NCBI RefSeq assembly: GCF_047948215.1
Contig: NC_134464.1
Coordinates: forward strand, 32,301,020 to 32,365,019
Direction of reading: 5' to 3'
DNA length: 64,000 nucleotides
From: Lycorma delicatula
Lineage: Eukaryota; Arthropoda; Insecta; Hemiptera; Fulgoridae
A program made the translations under genes and the position numbers. Shown here piece after piece: positions 44,965 to 55,736 of this stretch. Each line of letters opens with the position of its first letter. Positions within the stretch are counted from its first letter, which is position 1. Below the pieces are notes generated by a model, which saw only the letters and a list, made by a program, of their open reading frames with translations, was not told the DNA's origin and made no database searches.

Positions 44965-45165
44965 AGTAAAGTCAGTTATTTTTGTACGGATTTGAATACT
45001 AGATCGTGGATACCGGTGTTCTTTGGTGGTTGGGTTTCAATTAACTACACACCTCAGAAATGTGACCTGAGACTGTACAAGACTACATTTCACTCACAGT
45101 CATACATATTCATCCTCTGAAGCGATATCTAACGGTGATTACCGGAGGCTAAACAGGAAAGAAAA
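44965..45165 (+). mobile_element. SINE2 copy, 5'-truncated
   Basis: It starts in the body at TACGGATTTGAATACTAGAT and runs through GGTGTTCTTTGGTGGTTGGG and GACCTGAGACTGTACAAGAC to the tail CCTCTGAAGCGATATCTAAC...GGAGGCTAAACAGG. The tRNA-like head is absent. The tail is very close to the SINE1 tail. Confidence 0.82.
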
Positions 45166-46945
45166 AAAGCCAAATTGAAAAACTTAGTGTAACCTTGGCT
45201 CACACACAATAGAATCCAATTAACATCTTTCCTCTGGATTACATTTCATTTATTGTTTCTTTCTAACGATATCATTTGCGTGTACGTTTACAATTTATCG
45301 TTTTACGTTTCGTGCTAACGACATTTTTTTATACATGTAGTATTTTACGTAAAAATATAATTTATTTAAACTTGAATTCTTTAAATCAACAAAATTAAAG
45401 TTTATCAAATGTCAATTTTTTTTAACTAGTCAGACTTAAAAACCGACAATTTAAAGAAAAATAGAAAAAGAATTAATAACATATTTTTGAATAAAGTTTT
45501 GGTTAGTTTTGTCACTATTTTACATATTTACTTATTTTTATGAACTTTTTAAAAAATTAACCGTTTGAAAATATTAGTGTCTGCGTTATTCAGATTTGTT
45601 AAATTATGTCTAATAAGTAACTAAAAACGTTTTAGAAAAGTATCAATAAAATTAGAGCAAAATAACTAGATATGATTTGAAATAATATATTAATTTTTAA
45701 CATGCATTAAGAACGCAGCAATTATTATTATAATCAGAATGAAATTGCAATGCATTATAAAATTAATAACAACGATGATACAAACTAACAACTACATTAT
45801 TCTCGTTTAATTCTATTATCCTTAATTTAAATGAATTTCTCCATAAAATTATATTGAGATGACGTCAGCTTACGTCATACAGCGATGAATTTGATAATAT
45901 AACAATTAACCACTTCTAAGTAAATGAAAAATAATACAAATTAAAAAAATTTTAAATTGAAAAGAGCTGTTGTTTATCATTGCTTTGACAAAAGAGGAAA
46001 TTTGAATCGGAACAGTATATTGTACAATTCTGCTGTCTGCTCCGCATGAACGCTCAGTTTTATCAACTCCTGTAATATAACATACAGATATGAAATACGA
46101 AGCAGTGAGCTTTACTACCAGCTTCTGTTCCATAAAAATATTCTCTGTTTAAAGTCTCTAGGCATATCAAAAGCACGACACATCTCTTTATTGACGCCTT
46201 TCAGATTAACATCTATCACTCTAGGCTCATCTTATGTTGCGAAATTCTATTTTAGGAAATACACTAATCACAGCATAGGAATTAATCACACTGGTACACA
46301 AAATTCCTATCCTATAAATATTTATTTCATCTTTTTCATCGGTGGCTACAGGCTGGAGAACATTTAAATTTGTAGAGGAGCAACTCCCCTTGCGGAGCAA
46401 TATTAATCGCTACAAATTTTCAGTCACTGCTCTCCACCATACTCGCATCGCTAGTGATTGCAGAAATGGAGGGGAAGCGATTGACCTAGTTGATTAAATT
46501 TAATGGAGAAAGGTACAGTAATTCTTAGAATCAAACGTTGAAAGAACTGAACACTGATAGCACAGCATCTATCTGCTACTGATTCCAATTATTCCTTTAT
46601 CTTAATAACAACTTGCCTCTGCCACTAATGCACGCAATTTATAGATTATCGTGCTTTTTATTCAGTGCAGCTAATTTTAATGATTCATTCCCGATTTATA
46701 ATTTGATTAAAACAAGAAAACAGGTACATAAATGTTATACTAATACAAATACAAATTATATCATTAATATGATTCAGTAGTACAAGTATATTTATTTTAC
46801 TTTTTTGTATCAGTATAATATTTAATAATGATCGCAAATCAATGACAATGTTTAAAAATAGTAATACAACAATAATAATCATAATGCTCATAATAATAAT
46901 AACTTTGTAATAATATACGTAAATATACATTTACGTATGTTACTA
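45166..46945. other. AT-rich stretch without gene
   Basis: No coding motif is found. The word AAAAACTTAGTGTAACCTTG at 45178-45197 repeats the sequence that hosts the R1 and SINE1 insertions near 43.95 kb, suggesting a short dispersed or duplicated host sequence. A less AT-rich patch at 46330-46470 is unclassified. Confidence 0.5.
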
Positions 46946-46948
46946 CAT

Positions 46949-47240
46949 GGTACCATTGGCTAGAAAGAGTAATAATGATGACAAATTACGCAAATAGAGA
47001 CTTATCGCTTCTATCTTGTATCTGTTATCTTATAACGACTAGGATTTCTTTAAACATATTGTTCGTGACGCACCTATTGCGAGATGCGTCCAATGACCCG
47101 AATTACCACGGTGTCATTGGCTAGAAGGTATAAATAATGATTTATTGCACATTTAGTGATTTATCTCATATTGGCTAGAAAGTGTAAATAATGATCAATT
47201 ATTGCACATTAAGTGACTTATCGCATCTATCATATAATAT
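46949..47240 (+). repeat. Irregular tandem repeat, three units
   Basis: The phrase ATTGGCTAGAAAG followed by TAATAATGAT and then ACTTATCGC..CTATC recurs at about 46954, 47115 and 47162. The last two units are adjacent; the first is separated by about 90 bp containing TTCGTGACGCACC and a near-inverse GCGAGATGCGTCC. Confidence 0.6.
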
Positions 47241-47551
47241 CTGTGTGTTGTATGTGTGTATGTGTGCGTTTGCGTATGTGCCTGCATATAGCATATATGT
47301 ACATGTAAATGTAGTATAATAATTAGCCTGTAGAGTAGAGGGTTAGAAGAGCATATGAGTAAGATATAAATATACAGAATATTACATTATAATAACAATA
47401 TATAACATTTATGACCGTAATATGTCACAAATGAAGACATATTAATAGAATACAATAATAAAATATTATCTGCGCCTTAAAATAAATAAATATTTATTTC
47501 TTTTCCACCGTTTATTTTATTTTTTGATAAATTTTATGACAGATCATTAAT
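47241..47551. other. Non-coding stretch with a GT microsatellite
   Basis: A TGTGTG-rich tract occupies about 47229-47280. The remainder is AT-rich with no motif. Confidence 0.5.
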
Positions 47552-48107
47552 TCAATATTAAGTTTTGTAAACATGGCATCGTTGGTAAAATATAATTTAA
47601 ATATATTAAAATCAAGTTACTAATAGATTAGTTAATTCTTTCAAACGTTTTCGGCTATTCTGCCATCTTCAGTAGGATTGATCTTATAATAATTTAGAAT
47701 TAAATTATAAAAATATATAAAAATTTACAAAATAAAATTGTTAGAATCAAAACAATTGATTGTCATAAGTTAAAAATTGTAAATTTAAAGTAAAAGTACC
47801 TACGTCACGTAATAATTGTTATGATCATAAAAATTGAGACATTCTTACAAACCAACGTATGTACTTTCATTTTAAATTTTACAATTTTTAACTTATGACA
47901 ATCAATTATTATGATTCTAACAATTTTATTTTGTGAATTTTATATATTTTTATCATTTAATTCTAAATTATTATAAGATCAATCTTCCTGAAGATGGCGA
48001 AATGGCCGAAAAGGTTTCAGGGAATTCACTAAACTATTGGTTAGCTAATTTTAATAATATATTTAAATTAAATTTAATATTTACAAAGTTTTGAATTTTG
48101 GATATTT
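47552..48107. repeat. Long inverted repeat with hammerhead-like core in each arm
   Basis: Arms at about 47552-47815 and 47867-48107 are strong reverse complements, sharing CTTATAATAATTTAGAATTA, AAAATAAAATTGTTAGAATC and GATTGTCATAAGTTAAAAAT. Each arm carries CTGAAGATGGC....GCCGAAAA, which fits the CUGANGA / short stem II / GAAA core of the hammerhead ribozyme. Penelope-like retroelements are known to carry such motifs in terminal repeats that can be arranged in inverted orientation. No Penelope-type reverse transcriptase is present here. Confidence 0.7.
47988..48011 (+). ncRNA. Hammerhead-ribozyme-like core
   Basis: CTGAAGA (47988-47994) matches CUGANGA, GGC (47996-47998) can pair with GCC (48005-48007) as a short stem II, and GAAA follows at 48008-48011. 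The counterpart in the other arm is on the minus strand at 47672-47649. I could not find a clean stem III with a UH cleavage site, so self-cleavage is unproven. Confidence 0.3.
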
Positions 48108-48544
48108 TCGTTACAGTAGAAGTAATTAGCATTTATTCTACATAGAATTACTTTTTTATTTACTTCAATTTAAAATTTATTGGAATGTTAATAAATTATT
48201 GTAAGTAGAACAGATTAAGAACTACCGAAAAAACGTTATAATTATTGTTTTTTTTAATTTATTTTTTATTTATTTATTTATTTAACATTACATTTGTACA
48301 CCTTTATATCGGTATTAAAAATTCTAATTTATAATACAGGAAGATATTATTTTTTTTTTAATTATTAACATATTAATTAAAGATTGATATATTTGCCAGC
48401 ATTGTGAATGACCTCGGGTCATACACTGGTGAACTAATAAATAAAAATAAGTACAAACTTCGAAAATTCGAGTATAAAAAAAATTAAAAGTCTACTTGTT
48501 TATATTTATCTAATACTTTTAAAATTCTGTAATATTTTTGAAAA
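48108..48544. other. AT-rich stretch without gene
   Basis: Nothing beyond A/T runs and short motif-free frames is seen. Confidence 0.55.
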
Positions 48545-48905
48545 TTAAAGTTACCTTTTCTTTCGTACAGGCCATTTATGAACCACGAATAACAATCCTT
48601 ATTTAGGTTTTTACCTTCTTCCTTCCCGATCTTATATTTCCTCCCAATACGTTTTTATTCAACTCTCTCTGCTTTCCTTCTTTCTACTGAATAGCCAACT
48701 CCTCTTCTGTTACTATCTTGAAAACCTTCAATTACACATTTTCACTGTTTCTTCGTATCTTCCTCTGTTCTAAATTGTTTGCTTTTCAATGTCCAACTCT
48801 TTAATATCCTTAATCGTTCTCTCTATCTATAGATTTTCTATTTTATTTTTGTTACGGAAATAGTTGAAGATAGTATTAGTTAATCTTCCTCTATTCATCT
48901 AATAT
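48545..48905 (-). pseudogene. LINE-C 3' end, second copy
   Basis: From 48905 leftwards the minus strand reads RLTNTIFNYFRNKNKIEN (the KKIFN region of the 2140-2600 copy), IKDIKELDIEKQ, NRGRYEETVKMC and, near the 3' end, WFINGLYERKGNF in shifted frames. This is the post-RT tail of the same LINE group. Several stops show decay. Confidence 0.65.
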
Positions 48906-49379
48906 ACTCGTAAGAATGGATGAAGAAATTTTTATATCTAAGGAATGAAAGTATACTTGTATATTATTATTATTACTCCAACGACTACTATTTATATTAT
49001 TGAATTACTTCTGAATTATAGGCACGAAGCAAAATTTAATGCTGAACATTTTTAAAAATGCTAAAATTATGGAATGTTATTTTTGTATAACAATTAAGTA
49101 ATCGATAAAATTTCTATCAATCGTAAAGAATGTTTTCCATATTTTTTGAGAAAAAAATATTTTCAGTAACAAATACTTCATATTATCGGATATAATTAAG
49201 AAATATTTCACTGCAGCGGCTTATTTTTAATATAATTAACTTTTTTCCCTAAAAATTTATTCCAAAAATGGTTAAGTAAGAACTTCCACACAAATGAGTA
49301 AACACAAACACAGAAATTAATTTTTACTGCTCGTAGACTATCTAAAATAAGACTTCACTCACCCAAGGCAAAATAATTC

Positions 49380-49380
<1 letters not shown>

Positions 49381-49442
<62 letters not shown>
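49381..49442. repeat. Long TA microsatellite
   Basis: About 30 uninterrupted TA units follow GTG at 49381-49383. This is the longest simple repeat in the window and is likely to be length-variable. Confidence 0.95.
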
Positions 49443-49443
<1 letters not shown>

Positions 49444-49544
49444 CTAATCTCTACCTTTAAAATATTTGCTATAGTTGCATATTTTTTTTTAAACTACTGT
49501 TGGTATTGTGTTTTTTTTTTTCAACTAATATTACAAAGATCTTT

Positions 49545-49590
49545 CCACTGAATAACCAACTCCTCTTCTGTTACTCTCAGTGTAGTAAAC
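49545..49590 (-). pseudogene. Short LINE-C fragment
   Basis: CCACTGAATAACCAACTCCT followed by CTTCTGTTACT repeats, with two changes, the sequence at about 48685-48718 inside the LINE-C relic. Only this short stretch is retained. Confidence 0.5.
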
Positions 49591-49801
49591 TCTCATCTTG
49601 AAAAGTAGGTAATGCTTTTCAACTCGATGACTTGAGTATTATATATTTTAAGCGAGCGATGTAAAAAAGGTTTTTCAAAAATAATTTTTTGTGCAGAGAA
49701 TAAATATTTTAACTGATTAAAACAATAATTGTTATAATATTATTAAAGTGAATTAAATTAAGTTTTTTATATATCCTTTATTACAAAAATTTCTAAATAT
49801 A

Positions 49802-51830
49802 CCGTATTTATTCGAGTACCCCCGCCATCGGATAAGCCCCGCACCTCGATTTTTCGGACCAAAAATCTAAAAAAAATCGAGTATATGTATATACCAGTAT
49901 TTTAAAGTGCAACATATATGATAAAAAAATATGTAAATACGAAAATATTCAGAAAGTAAAGCATTTAAATTCGTTCATTTAAATTACAATATTATTACAT
50001 TAATAATCAATTACCTAAGTACCAGTTTAGTTCAGAATCAGTAGGGCAGTAAAACGAAAAGAAAGTCTCATGTTGAAAAGGATCATTTCAATACAGTTTT
50101 TAATATGTGATTTTATTTTTAATTAATCACTGACACTGTCAATGTCTGTAGAAGAGTTACCGGTAGTCACCACGTCGCTCTGCCAAAGGTGATCGTCTTC
50201 ACTACCATCAAGTTCATTAGATATTCCGCATTTTTTAAAACGTTTCCTTATTAATTCCATGGAAATACCTTCCCAAGCATCTTTTATCCAAACACAAATC
50301 TGGTTAAAATCTTGCCGTTTGATTCTTCCTGTAGGCGTAAGAAAGACATTTTCATCAGCCATCCATTTACTGAACAGTTGTCTTAATGCAGATTTGAACG
50401 GTTTATTAATGCAGATATCTAGTGGTTGCAATAGAGATGTAAATCCGCCTGGCATTATTTCTTGGTCTGTCATACCCTTTTTTAAAATGTCTTTCACTTT
50501 ATCAGTCGTATGCCCCCGATAACTACCGGTAGCATACCCTATAGCATACCGGTATTTTTTTTATTAAGTAAATCTCCTGATCGCTTTTGCCTTACACACC
50601 TGATCCAATCTAAAATTAAGGTTTTGTCCATCCAACCTGTTTCCTGTGCTCTGATAATAACTCCAGTTACCTGTACGGTAGGAAAAGTTTTTCTTTTAAA
50701 AACAATGTACGTAGTAAATTTTGATCCATCAGAAGTAATGCAAAGCATAACACTACACCTTTGTTTTTCATTACCACCAGTGCGAATCGTAACACTTTTT
50801 TCATCTTTTTTTTAAGGTTTTGTCAAATGGCATTTAAAAATATACGGGGGTTTGATCAGCGTTTCCTATTTGAGAAGGCAAACAGCCTTTATCTTTTTCA
50901 AGATTTATTATGTATTTGTGAAAATGTAATATTTTTTGTTCATAAGCGTCTGGAAGTCGTTGAGAAATGGTCGTCTTTCGTCTTAAAGACAAATCATTTC
51001 GTGCAAAAAATCGTGTTATCCATCCACGGCTTGCTTTAAAATCAACTTTTTTCAATGATTTAGAGATTTCACGAGCATATGATCGACACATTTCTGTCGT
51101 GACAGCATAACCGCATTTCCTTTTTTTCATAACAAAGTCGTACAATTTTTTTCTGTGTCTGTGTATTTTGGTTTTAACCCACGAAAAGCCCTTTTATTAC
51201 CAGTGCCTTTCATCAGAAGTTGTTTTTTCTTACGCCAGTCTCGAATGCAGCTTTCATCTACGTCAAATTTTCTTCCTGCTGCCCAATTTCCAATTTTTTC
51301 AGCCTATTCTATAACACACAGTTTTTCATTTACTGTAAAAGCTCGTAGACGCTGTCCTCTTGTACTCATTTTAATGTCGTAATTAAAATAAATCACCGTA
51401 TTAAACTTTACAAGATAAACTAAACAGATAAAATGCACATAACCGTCCACATGTACAAATAGTACACTGCTGTGGCGAATAGACAAGACGACGATGGGTA
51501 ACCGATACTGTAACTGTAGTGTCATTAAAACTGGATGCAGCCTGTACAGAATGAATCAGTTTTATAAAAATACCGTAACTTCGTTCCTATCGATAATATG
51601 AACAGGATGTTAATAATTAGGGATATAATCTGTATAAGTGGCATCCGGTATTGACAAACGAAAGCCTAATGTAACTATATTTATGTGATTGAATTTAGGT
51701 ACTTCTAAGAAAACGTTTACTTTACCTTAATTATCCTGACTAAAGGCTATGTTTCAAGTAAGCCCCGCACCCTTATTTTTTCTCTCCAATTCCAAGGAAA
51801 AACGTGCGGGAGATACTAGAATAAATACGG
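49802..51830 (-). mobile_element. Complete pogo/Tigger-type DNA transposon
   Basis: Both ends begin CCGTATTTATTC and extend to a TIR of roughly 25 bp with a few differences (left CGAGTACCCCCGC, right CTAGTATCTCCCGC). TA lies outside each end (49800-49801 and 51831-51832). The 2,029-bp length and a single DDE_1-type transposase with an N-terminal HTH fit the pogo group of the Tc1/mariner superfamily. The word TAAGCCCCGCAC occurs near both ends in the same orientation (49833-49844 and 51759-51770). Confidence 0.88.
50123..51369 (-). pseudogene. Pogo/Tigger-type transposase relic
   Basis: The start MSTRGQRLRAFTVNEKL at 51369 opens a CENP-B-like N-terminal HTH (EKIGNWAAGRKFDVDESCIR, then DWRKKKQ). 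A second HTH region follows (ASRGWITRFFARNDLSLRRK). The DDE_1 domain carries NADQTP with the first catalytic Asp (codon 50855-50857), GVIIRAQETGWMD, a damaged second block, and SLLQPLDICINKPFK with the third (codon 50417-50419). C-terminal GRIKRQDFNQICVWIKDAW and an acidic end follow. Stops or shifts near 51305, 50832 and 50520 break the frame. The frameshift near 50540 falls exactly where the second Asp (normally before S-Y/F-R-G-H) should be. Confidence 0.88.
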
Positions 51831-51832
51831 TA

Positions 51833-53025
51833 ATTCAATTAAATTTAAAAGAAAACAAACAAAGATCAGGAGGGATAATAAATATTTTAATTTCATTGCT
51901 TGTAAAACTGTTACATTTAAAGCCATGTGAAAATAACAGTAAAATTTACCAAACTTTTTTTTTTAATTTAAAGTTTTTGAACCTAATTTGGCAAAGAATA
52001 ACTTTTCTAAAAAAAATATTCAAATTTTTTATTTATAGACAAGTTTCCTTTATTACGCTGACAAAAGAACAGACTCTCAACAACAGTGTATTTGCAATAA
52101 TAAACAAAAAATACCAATTTAAATAAAACCGTTGAAATATAAGTACCGAAAAAAATAAATAATAATTTTTATTGTAATTAATTCAAACACTACTAGAAAC
52201 TGGTATATTAAACTATTATATCACTGCAGAGTTAAAATTGGCAACACTGTTCAAAGGTTGAATGAATAACTTCAAATATAGCTTTTAATAAAATTATTAG
52301 TTTAATTTCATTTCAGAAAGATAATTTTGATATGTACTTTAACAATAATGTAATTAAGTTTTAACATTTAGATTCTTTCAAATACGTATCTAAAATATAT
52401 TAAATAATTATTTACGAATCTACTTAAATATAATGAAGGATTATAAAAGTCAAGTAGCTTTTTAAGAAAGATATTTCGTACTGAACTTTAAAATAAAAAT
52501 ATCTCATATATTCGGTTCTATGTCTTCTCTTCCTTTAGATATAATCTTTGTTCGAAAAATCAATTTTCATATAAAATTTGGTTCCGTTCGCTTGTCCCCA
52601 AACTGGATTTTTAAACAATTATGGCTTTTTGTTTCAAATAAAAGTCAAAATACTAATTTTGACGACTGTAATATCTTTCCCGCTTCATATAGTTCCATAA
52701 AAAACTTATTGCACTCCTAAACTTGATTTTTGAAAAGTGGTGAATACGTGTCAATTTGTTTTCATAAAAGAATTAAAATATGAATTTTTTTCTCGAGTTT
52801 AAACCTTCAATTTCCGAGATGCACATTTTTTTATAAAATTTTCTTAAAAAGAACTTGCCTCTCCTTATTACTCTTTTCTGACGGGAGTTTTCCAGAATCC
52901 TTCTTCAGTGAATGCCTACGTTAAAAAGACAATGACAGTCCAAAATTCAACAATCTAGGTTAGATTATGTGGTGAGCTGTACGTTGATTAGTCAGTCATC
53001 AAGATTTTTTTATATACATTGACTA
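51833..53025. other. AT-rich stretch without gene
   Basis: No motif is recognised. The open frames here are AT-driven and lack domains. Confidence 0.5.
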
Positions 53026-53470
53026 GCTTCACCGTCGCGGCTTCGCCCGCGCTATATGGTTGCTTGCGTTTTCGTTCGTGATCAGGGGATATTAAACCGG
53101 TTATAGCTCTCTTTTCTTGCCCTTCCCGTCTAACCGGAGGACTTTGCCCTTGGATCCCTTTGTTCATTAAATTCATGTTTGTGAGAATAATAATGATAAA
53201 TAGAAATTCAAACCTGTTCAATTTATAAAAAATATCACTGTATTGTAATTTTTTCAAAGCAACAATTTGGTCAGTACAGAACCCGAAACGTCAATGATCT
53301 AAGAATATAGGTTTCATAATAGTCGGGTTCCATCTTAAAAATATTAGTTATAAAAAACGTATTTTGTCCGGTTCTTAGCGTTACCCGACAAACACCAATA
53401 GAAGGTAACCGTGATTTGTTTCTCATTTCAAAAAATATAGAAATTAGTTTTTAGATATTCACATGAATTA
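53026..53470 (-). repeat. Dispersed repeat resembling RTE-type non-coding sequence
   Basis: GTCGCGGCTTCGCCCGCGCT near 53033 is a phrase common in insect RTE-like repeats, by recollection. The right end (GAAATTAGTTTTTAGATATT near 53448) matches the start of the dispersed repeat at 12750 (GAAATTCGTTTTTAGATATT). No protein is encoded; the assignment to RTE is tentative. Confidence 0.45.
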
Positions 53471-54639
53471 CCAATTTATTTTCAATAATTTTTACTGGAC
53501 TTTAATCAGCCAGTCAGGACAAGTTGTTTTATAGGTACAAATTAAGAACTAGAAATTAAGTGTAAAAGCTTGAACAGTATATAAAGGTAAATTAGATTAA
53601 ATAATATGACCACTGTATAGAGATATGTAATACTGTAGATGTCTTTGATTGAAATCCTTATTACAGAATAGAAAAAAATAAATCATAAAATCAGTTGTAA
53701 ACAAACATTTAAAAGCATCAAAGCAGTAAACAATCATTTAAAAATCATCATAACCTGTTGTAAAGTCCAACAAAATTAAAACACAATATGGTTTTCTTAC
53801 CTTAAAACATTTTCAACGTAATAATTACTCCAAAAAAATTCTATTCAATCGACATAAGGCAAACAAGAAACTTCCTAACATATGAATGAAAGATATAGCA
53901 CGTCTCTTAAAGGGCTACGAAGAGATTAAAGTACGAACAAAAAGATAAGACTGATATTAACGGGGAAAAAAAACTGTACGGATAAGGTCTGCGGATAAAA
54001 AAAAGAAAGAGCCAAAACCACGTAGAAAACTTTTAAAACTTCTTAGAGTAATAACAAAGAAGCTTTGAAGTTTAGACATATGCGGTTGTGTACAAGAATA
54101 TGTCTGTACTAATGGGAGAAAAAAGTAAAATCTGAGTAAAACAGGATTTTTTTTTTATTTCTATAGAAGAATCATGTGAAAAAAATAAATCAAATTATAT
54201 ACTCAGTGGCCGGGCGTTGTACTTTGATAACCTTACAGAGTAGGTGTTGTTTATTTGCGATGTTATAACAAATTAAATAAAATAAATACTGATATAACCG
54301 CTGTGTATCCGAAAAGCTGTACAAAAATATTTACAGCAAAGGATATACGAGTACATATATATATACACACTGAAAAACCCGGGGGTAATTCAAACTAATT
54401 GGGACCAACGCTCTAATAAGCAGATTCAATTTATATTACACAACAATTAGAAATTTTACACCGTATATTTATACATCGCAAAGTTATGTTTTTTATTCAT
54501 GTTGTAATTTTCAACTCAGCAGTATTTTAGACAATGTAATTCGACGGTCCGATATTGTAATATTAATAACTTATAGAATTTATTTACCATGGGATGGAAA
54601 ACTTTACAATATTCACAAGTTAAAACAGATTAAATAATA
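53471..54639. other. AT-rich stretch without gene
   Basis: No coding or repeat signal is seen beyond a short ATATAT tract near 54355. Confidence 0.5.
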
Positions 54640-55734
54640 ACGGTTATCTCTAAAGTAGAGGCCGTTAAATTGTAAAAATATTTATTCTGAAAACTTTATA
54701 TTTTTTATTTCTCTTAAACTACATACCTTATACTACTTCTCTATATAATCGTCACATGAATTAAGATACTCATCGTAACGATACACCAGCTTCAATATAC
54801 CATCGTCGTATTTTTCTGCCGCCAAATCCATTTAGCCACTGTTTAACAGCATTTTTAAGTTCATCGTCACCCGCGAATCGCTTACCACTCAAAAATTCTT
54901 TCATGGTAATCAGAAGGAACTACGTCCGGACTATATGGTGGGTAATCGTAAATTTCCCATCAAATGTTCTCAGTAAATCACGTGTCGGACCCGCTACATG
55001 TGGACGTGCATTATCGTGTAGTAGGACGACGCCGTCGGTCAGCCGCCCAGGACGCCTTCTGCATATACAGTCGTTTCACGTGGCACGAAATCGATCAGTA
55101 ACGATTGAATTATGGAATTCATCACTCTTTCCTATGTAGGGCATCAAAAATTCTAAAGTTAATCCTATTCGGATTTTTTTGCGACGTTCCGTTAAGACGT
55201 GCGTCACCCGATGTGCATAAACTTTTCTGAAGCCTAAATGGTCATGAACAATGCGACCGATGACAGCTCTTGAAACATCAGGAAAAAGAAGGGCCAGGTC
55301 AGAAATCGTTGAACGACGATCTTTTCTGATTTCATCATCGACGCGTTTCAACAAGTCCTCGGTGAATATCGAGGGCCTCCCCGAACTTTTTTCATCGTGA
55401 ACATTAAATCTATTATTTCTTAACCTTTCACAACATTTTCGGACGTTTCTTTCATTCATTATATTATCAACGTATACAGCAACCAACTGCCTACGAATTT
55501 CAACCGGCTTACCGTTTTGATGGCTTAGAAAAGGTATGACTGCTCATATTTCACAGTTATCGGCGTCATCGACTTTCCTATTCATTTTATAAAGTAATAA
55601 CTCACACGTAATCAAAGACTACCTACAGATTGCAATGCAGTATGTACATTACTAGCGTGGCCATGAACGAGACAGCTTCGCCAACTTTAAGGAGAGTAAT
55701 TTCCCAGCTGTCTTTACTTAAGAGTTATCCCTCG
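54640..55734 (-). mobile_element. Mariner element, internally deleted sister copy
   Basis: The 5' end (right side) has CGAGGGATAACTCTTAAGTA on the minus strand with TA at 55735-55736; the 3' end near 54640 reads CGGTTATCTCTAAAGTAG on the plus strand. These match the TIR of the copy at 32345-33663. At 1.1 kb it is about 220 bp shorter than that copy because of an internal deletion in the catalytic domain. Confidence 0.85.
54770..55585 (-). pseudogene. Mariner transposase relic, copy 2
   Basis: The start MNRKVDDADNCE at 55585 is followed by a stop, then KPVEIRRQLVAVYVDN, NVHDEKSSGRPSI, LLKRVDDEIRKDRRSTISDL, FPDVSRAVIGRIVHDHLGFR and SDEFHNSIVT. The frame then jumps, without the DETW block carrying the first Asp, to FVPRETTVYAEG. 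The second block LLHDNARPHVAGPTRDLL retains the catalytic Asp. The third block is frameshifted. The end matches copy 1 (RYIEAGVSLR). Dead, but informative for the family. Confidence 0.87.
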
Positions 55735-55736
55735 TA

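Noticed and set aside
46949..47240. CRISPR-like array
   Set aside because: Three irregular units with variable spacing, no uniform spacers, and an evident eukaryotic context.
47988..48011. Proven hammerhead ribozyme
   Set aside because: The core is right but I could not draw stems I and III with a UH cleavage site, so it is reported only as hammerhead-like.
50259..51382. Plus-strand open frames of 70-100 codons in the Tigger-type element
   Set aside because: They are antisense to the transposase, whose motifs are in the right order on the minus strand.
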